8,337 nt of DNA from an uncultured Alistipes sp. (GTDB lineage Bacteria > Bacteroidota > Bacteroidia > Bacteroidales > Rikenellaceae), in the NCBI GenBank assembly GCA_937880705.1, contig CALGRZ010000015.1:1-8337 (forward strand). The letters are read 5' to 3'. The notes under the pieces are model-generated. The model was not told the DNA's origin. It saw nothing but the letters and a program-made list of their open reading frames with translations, and did not search any database. Every line of letters starts with the position of its first letter. Position 1 is the stretch's first letter. Both the position numbers and the translations under genes were made by a program. Shown piece after piece: positions 4,510-8,337 of the stretch.

Positions 4510-5076
4510 ATGCCTATGTACGAACAGAGTTCGACATACACCACAAACGCCACAAACACCATAAGCTGGTACGCCCTGAAGGTCTTCTACAACAGAGTCG
4601 CAAAGATTGAGACACTGCTAAAGGGGCAAAATATCGAGAGTTACATACCCATGCGCAGCGTGGAGCAGGTGGTTGGAGGCCGCAAGGTGCGCCGTCGCAA
4701 GCCGGCAATATCGTCGCTAATGTTCATGCGTTGCACCGAGGCAGAGGCATCGGAGTTGCAGAAGCAGCTGATGGGTGAAGTGATGGTATATCGCAACCGT
4801 GGTGAACGCCAACCGGCGGCGATACCCGACAGCGAGATGCAGATGTTCATACGCATAACCTCGATAGATGACCTTGGCTTGGAGTATTTGGGCGAATCGA
4901 ATGAGGAGTGGACAACGGGCGACAGGGTGCGCGTCACGGGCGGCATATTCCAAGGCACGGAGGGTTACATCAAACGTATCAAAGGCGACCACCGCCTTGT
5001 AGTTGCCATCGAGGGCGTGATCGCCGTGGCAACATCCTACATCCCGAACTGCTTTTTAGAGAAGATTACAAATTAG
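4510..5076 (+). CDS. upxY: UpxY family transcription antiterminator (NusG paralogue)
   Basis: Read from ATG 4510 this is a 188-residue NusG-like protein. The NGN domain begins with WYALKVFYNRVAKIE at residues 20-34 and continues through YIPMRSVEQVVGGRKVRRRK (44-63). The C-terminal KOW motif GDRVRVTGGIFQGTEGYIKR is at 137-156. This matches the UpxY proteins that head Bacteroides capsule operons, where they bind transcribing polymerase at the operon leader and stop premature termination, each acting on its own locus. The open frame extends upstream to 4351, but that part overlaps the promoter's -7 box and predicted start of transcription, and UpxY proteins begin shortly before WYAL. ATG 4510 or 4516 is therefore the likely start. 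A tandem nine-base repeat (4541-4558) encodes a Thr/Asn-rich linker before the NGN domain. No UpxZ-like inhibitor gene follows; a sugar-nucleotide enzyme does, 72 nt downstream. Confidence 0.92.
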   Translation: MPMYEQSSTYTTNATNTISWYALKVFYNRVAKIETLLKGQNIESYIPMRSVEQVVGGRKVRRRKPAISSLMFMRCTEAEASELQKQLMGEVMVYRNRGERQPAAIPDSEMQMFIRITSIDDLGLEYLGESNEEWTTGDRVRVTGGIFQGTEGYIKRIKGDHRLVVAIEGVIAVATSYIPNCFLEKITN

Positions 5077-5101
5077 CCATCTATAACAGCCTACGAACCA
5101 C

Positions 5102-5126
5102 GCAGCGGGCAAGAGCGACTCGCTGC
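5102..5126 (+). other. Hairpin between upxY and the dehydratase gene
   Basis: GCAGCG (5102-5107) and CGCTGC (5121-5126) are perfect inverted arms with a 13-nt loop that itself contains GAG-CGA-CT. The hairpin lies in the 72-nt gap, 22 nt before the ATG at 5149. There is no T-run, so it is more likely an RNA-processing, stability or pausing element than a terminator. Confidence 0.45.
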
Positions 5127-5148
5127 AACAAGGCAAAACCACAAATTT

Positions 5149-7092
5149 ATGTTCAGACTTTTAGCAAAGCTACATCTGGAGCGTTATTTCAACGCGAAGT
5201 TTATTCTGGTAATTGATCTGATTATCTCGTTCATAGCATCGATGGCGACACTCGCATTTTTGCAGTTGCTCGTCAAGCCGCTCCCCAACTTCGGGACATT
5301 CTCACTACACTGGCTCATAGGAGCCGTAGTCGTCTCGCTGCTATGGTTCTATGTCTTCGGCACCTTCCACACCGTAATACGCCACTCGACACTGCGCGAG
5401 CTGGCACGCTTCTCCCTGGCCATCGTAGGCAAGGAGCTGACCCTCGTGTTCATGGTGTTGCTGTGGTCACCCGAGGGGGCGACGAACAACTACATCATCG
5501 CCCTTGCAATTATGGACGGCTTCGTGTCGTTGGGTCTGCTGATACTGGTGCGCGTAGTGATGATCGTGGCCTATGACCTGGTCAAAGCACGCATCAAGGT
5601 GCAGCGCAAACGCCAGAACATCCTCATCTATGGCACCGGTGACAAGTCGGTAGCGCAGGTCACGCGCCTACAAAACTCGTCGCACTACAACGTGATGGGC
5701 TTCCTCACCTATGGTCAGCGTCTTAAGAACCACTCTATAGCCAACTGCAAGGTGTACTACTTCGAGACCGAGGCGAGCATCAAGTTCCTCAAAGAGCGTT
5801 TTGACATCGACGCGGTACTCTTCGCGCAGACCGAAGAGGCGAAGAGCGAGCAGGAGCGACTGATCCGCTACTGCATAGACAACGATGTCAAGGTGCTGTT
5901 TGCGCCCCCTATCGACGAGGTTATCGACGGCAAGATCATGAAGCAGTCGATACGCGAGATAAAGATCGAGGACCTCTTGGGTCGCCCCGAGATTAAGATC
6001 TCGATGAACGAGATTATCGCTAACTTCCAGAGCAAGACCATCATGGTTACCGGTGGCGCGGGCAGCATAGGCTCGGAGCTGTGTCGTCAGCTGGCGACAT
6101 TCGGCATCAAGGAGCTTGTACTCTTCGATAATGCCGAGACCCCGATGCACAACATACGCCTAGAGCTGGAGGAGCGTTTCCCCGAGTTGAAGTTTACGCC
6201 CGTCATTGGCGATGTTCGCCAGCCGGCACGTCTCGACTTTGCATTCCGCAAGTATAGGCCTCAAGTGGTATTCCACGCAGCAGCCTACAAGCATGTGCCC
6301 CTGATGGAGGAGAACCCTTGCGAGGCGGTATATGTCAATGTCGCAGGTTCGCGCAATGTGGCCGATAAGTGCATCGAGTACGGCGTTGAGAAGATGGTGA
6401 TGATCTCTACGGATAAGGCTGTGAACCCCACAAACATCATGGGTTGCACGAAGCGACTGGCCGAGATCTATGTTCAGGCGTTGGGCCTCGCCATCGAGCA
6501 GGGTGTAGTCAAGGGCAATACGAAGTTCGTCACGACCCGCTTTGGCAATGTCTTGGGCAGCAACGGCTCGGTTATCCCCCGCTTCCGCGAGCAGATAGCC
6601 AAGGGTGGCCCTATCACCGTCACCCACCCCGACATCACCCGCTTCTTCATGACCATCCCCGAGGCGTGCCGCCTGGTGATGGAGGCTGCGACGATGACAT
6701 CGGGCAACCAGATCTTCGTATTCGACATGGGCGAGTCGGTAAAGATTGCAGACCTCGCCAAGCGAATGGTTAAGCTTGCGGGCCTCACCCTTGACGAGGA
6801 TATCAAGATTGAGTATACGGGTCTTCGCCCCGGCGAGAAGCTGTACGAGGAGGTGCTCTCGAATGCCGAGAATACCGAGGCTACGGATCACGACCGCATC
6901 CGCATTGCCAAGGTTCGTGAATACGACTATGCTGATGCTGTAAAGGTTGCTGACGAGTTGGAGAGCCTCGCAAGTGCGGTAGAGATACCCACGATGGTGC
7001 GCCTCATGAAGCGCACCGTACCCGAGTTCAAGTCGAAGAACTCGCAGTACGAAGAGTATGATAAAGAGATTGAGAACGAGACATCGAAATAG
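5149..7092 (+). CDS. Membrane-bound nucleotide-sugar 4,6-dehydratase (WbpM/PglF/CapD type)
   Basis: This 647-residue protein has the full length and layout of the WbpM/PglF family. Four hydrophobic segments lie at about 19-44, 53-75, 89-107 and 114-141. A degenerate CoA-binding-like Rossmann domain starts at [11 protein letters not shown] (157-167). The catalytic extended short-chain dehydrogenase domain starts at about 297 with [16 protein letters not shown] (300-315; G302, G305, G308). The block [19 protein letters not shown] (418-436) carries T421, D422, K423 and the M431-xxx-K435 pair, where Met replaces the usual Tyr as in WbpM and Pgl[11 protein letters not shown] is at 559-568. The enzyme should convert UDP-GlcNAc (or a related sugar) to the 4-keto-6-deoxy intermediate with bound NAD+, at the inner face of the cytoplasmic membrane, for amino-deoxysugars of the polysaccharide. 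It is co-transcribed with the next gene (5-nt gap). The exact product cannot be read from sequence. The ATG at 5149 keeps the first membrane helix intact. Confidence 0.94.
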   Translation: MFRLLAKLHLERYFNAKFILVIDLIISFIASMATLAFLQLLVKPLPNFGTFSLHWLIGAVVVSLLWFYVFGTFHTVIRHSTLRELARFSLAIVGKELTLVFMVLLWSPEGATNNYIIALAIMDGFVSLGLLILVRVVMIVAYDLVKARIKVQRKRQNILIYGTGDKSVAQVTRLQNSSHYNVMGFLTYGQRLKNHSIANCKVYYFETEASIKFLKERFDIDAVLFAQTEEAKSEQERLIRYCIDNDVKVLFAPPIDEVIDGKIMKQSIREIKIEDLLGRPEIKISMNEIIANFQSKTIMVTGGAGSIGSELCRQLATFGIKELVLFDNAETPMHNIRLELEERFPELKFTPVIGDVRQPARLDFAFRKYRPQVVFHAAAYKHVPLMEENPCEAVYVNVAGSRNVADKCIEYGVEKMVMISTDKAVNPTNIMGCTKRLAEIYVQALGLAIEQGVVKGNTKFVTTRFGNVLGSNGSVIPRFREQIAKGGPITVTHPDITRFFMTIPEACRLVMEAATMTSGNQIFVFDMGESVKIADLAKRMVKLAGLTLDEDIKIEYTGLRPGEKLYEEVLSNAENTEATDHDRIRIAKVREYDYADAVKVADELESLASAVEIPTMVRLMKRTVPEFKSKNSQYEEYDKEIENETSK

Positions 7093-7097
7093 GTGAT

Positions 7098-8336
7098 ATG
7101 AAGATTGCCGTTGCAGGTACTGGATATGTAGGTATGAGCCTCGCTGCACTGCTTGCGCAGAATAACGAGGTCGTCGCGGTGGATGTTCTACCCGAGAAGG
7201 TAGAGGCAATCAACCACCGCATCTCGCCTATTCCAGACTGCGACATTAAGTCATTCTTCGAGCGAAAGTCACTCAATCTGCGTGCTACGCTCGATGGCAA
7301 GGAGGCATATCGTGATGCTGAATTTATTATTATTGCAGTACCGACCAACTACGATCCGCACCTCAACTTTTTCGACACACATAATATCGAAGATGTCGTT
7401 GCCGAGGTATATGCGATCAACCCTACTGCCACAATCGTCATCAAATCGACTGTTCCTGTTGGATACTCCGACAACCTCTTTGCTCGATATGCCGAGCAGG
7501 GCAAGCTACTAAATCTGATGTTCTCGCCAGAGTTTTTGCGCGAGAGTAAGGCACTCTACGACAACCTCTACCCCTCTCGCATCATCGTTGGCTACAACGA
7601 TAGCCGAATGGAGGCTGCAGCCAAGCGCTTTGCGGAGCTACTTCAGGAGGGCGCAATTAAGGAGGATATCCCCGTGCTCTTTATGGGTATGAAGGAGGCG
7701 GAGGCCGTTAAGCTCTTTGCAAACACCTACCTCGCACTGCGCGTCAGCTACTTCAATGAGCTCGACACCTACGCAGAGATGAAGGGCCTTGACTCACAGG
7801 CCATTATCGAGGGTGTTGGCCTTGATCCCCGTATCGGCACACACTATAACAACCCATCATTTGGCTATGGTGGCTACTGCCTGCCCAAGGACACAAAGCA
7901 GCTTTTGGCAAACTATGCCGATGTTCCACAGAATATGATGTCGGCAATCGTCGAGAGCAACCGCACCCGTAAGGACTATATCGCCGATCAGGTACTTAAA
8001 AAGGCGGGATATTATATTGGCTCAAGCCAGTGGGATGCAACAAAGGAGCGCGAGGTTACAGTGGGTGTCTATCGCCTGACGATGAAGTCCAATTCGGATA
8101 ATTTCCGACAGTCATCTATCCAGGGTGTTATGAAGCGCATCAAGGCCAAGGGTGCAAAGGTTATCATCTACGAGCCCACCTTGGAGAATGGCACGATGTT
8201 CTTCGGCTCGGAGATTATCAACGACCTTGCGGAGTTCAAGCACCGCTCACAGGCCATCATCGCCAACCGCTACGATGCCATCCTCGACGATGTCAAAGAG
8301 AAAGTATATACGCGAGATATTTTTAGAAGAGACTAA
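7098..8336 (+). CDS. ugd: UDP-glucose 6-dehydrogenase
   Basis: This complete 412-residue enzyme, with TAA at 8334-8336, has the length of the short bacterial UDP-glucose dehydrogenases such as that of Streptococcus pyogenes. It oxidises UDP-glucose to UDP-glucuronate with two NAD+ in the cytosol. The NAD-binding motif AGTGYVG is at 6-12, KSTVPVG at 116-122, SPEFLRES at 143-150, PSRIIVG at 159-165 and [21 protein letters not shown] at 202-222 (K205, N209). [14 protein letters not shown] is at 257-270 with the catalytic C261 and D265. The substrate-binding C-terminal segment [16 protein letters not shown] is at 325-340. These line up with Cys260, Lys204, Asn208 and Asp264 of the streptococcal enzyme. 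A GDP-mannose dehydrogenase is less likely because of the LPKD and SNSDNFR pattern. It follows the dehydratase by 5 nt. Codon use is somewhat more AT-rich than in the dehydratase, as is common in mosaic capsule loci. UDP-glucuronate would feed a uronic acid into the polymer. Confidence 0.94.
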   Translation: MKIAVAGTGYVGMSLAALLAQNNEVVAVDVLPEKVEAINHRISPIPDCDIKSFFERKSLNLRATLDGKEAYRDAEFIIIAVPTNYDPHLNFFDTHNIEDVVAEVYAINPTATIVIKSTVPVGYSDNLFARYAEQGKLLNLMFSPEFLRESKALYDNLYPSRIIVGYNDSRMEAAAKRFAELLQEGAIKEDIPVLFMGMKEAEAVKLFANTYLALRVSYFNELDTYAEMKGLDSQAIIEGVGLDPRIGTHYNNPSFGYGGYCLPKDTKQLLANYADVPQNMMSAIVESNRTRKDYIADQVLKKAGYYIGSSQWDATKEREVTVGVYRLTMKSNSDNFRQSSIQGVMKRIKAKGAKVIIYEPTLENGTMFFGSEIINDLAEFKHRSQAIIANRYDAILDDVKEKVYTRDIFRRD

Positions 8337-8337
8337 A

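Noticed and set aside
4374..4610. 78-codon open frame beginning MFIFAVGVAALC in another frame of the leader and early upxY
   Set aside because: It overlaps upxY by 100 bases, and its later part is Arg/His-rich shadow sequence. A short leader peptide cannot be fully excluded, but nothing supports it.
6160..7209. 349-codon open frame on the minus strand
   Set aside because: It is the antisense shadow of the dehydratase gene, caused by GC-rich codon bias; the dehydratase has complete motifs.

Overview
The window looks like chromosomal DNA from a Bacteroidales bacterium, most likely an Alistipes-like (Rikenellaceae) gut species; this is inferred from gene content and signals, not from a database match. 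The reasons are three promoters with the Bacteroidetes -7 box TAnnTTTG, no Shine-Dalgarno-type start signals, moderately GC-rich genes between AT-rich intergenic DNA, a small acidic protein of a type known mainly from Bacteroidetes, and an UpxY-type antiterminator heading a surface-polysaccharide operon. All supported genes are on the + strand.

Left part (2-2786): the 3' end of a nitroreductase-family gene is followed by a promoter (399-406) and a probable three-gene operon. Its genes encode a BaiN/HI0933-type flavoprotein (437-1684), a short protein that looks like a methyltransferase without its SAM-binding core (1698-2210), and a PduO-type cob(I)alamin adenosyltransferase (2235-2786). These are housekeeping or accessory metabolic genes with gaps of 13 and 24 nt.

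Middle part (2787-4320): a monocistronic unit for a 73-residue acidic DUF2795-type protein has a clear promoter and a very strong intrinsic terminator (3194-3232). Next come a perfect 27-bp direct repeat in two copies and a 12-bp palindrome. They lie just upstream of a tyrosine-rich lipoprotein gene (3374-3910), which ends in a structured 3' region with a second strong terminator (4047-4072). About 250 bases of AT-rich DNA without a gene follow.

Right part (4322-8336): this is the start of a capsule or exopolysaccharide operon. A near-consensus promoter (4322-4353) drives a roughly 150-nt, strongly folded leader, then an UpxY-family NusG paralogue (4510-5076), a membrane-bound WbpM/PglF/CapD-type nucleotide-sugar 4,6-dehydratase (5149-7092) and a UDP-glucose 6-dehydrogenase (7098-8336). 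The expected logic is that UpxY lets polymerase read through its own leader and the long operon. The two enzymes would then supply a 4-keto-6-deoxy amino-sugar precursor and UDP-glucuronate, so the polymer probably contains an amino deoxysugar and a uronic acid. The operon very likely continues past the window.

I see no clearly new multi-gene system. The most interesting items are the folded upxY leader, the 27-bp repeat pair before the lipoprotein gene, and the methyltransferase-like protein that has lost its cofactor site.
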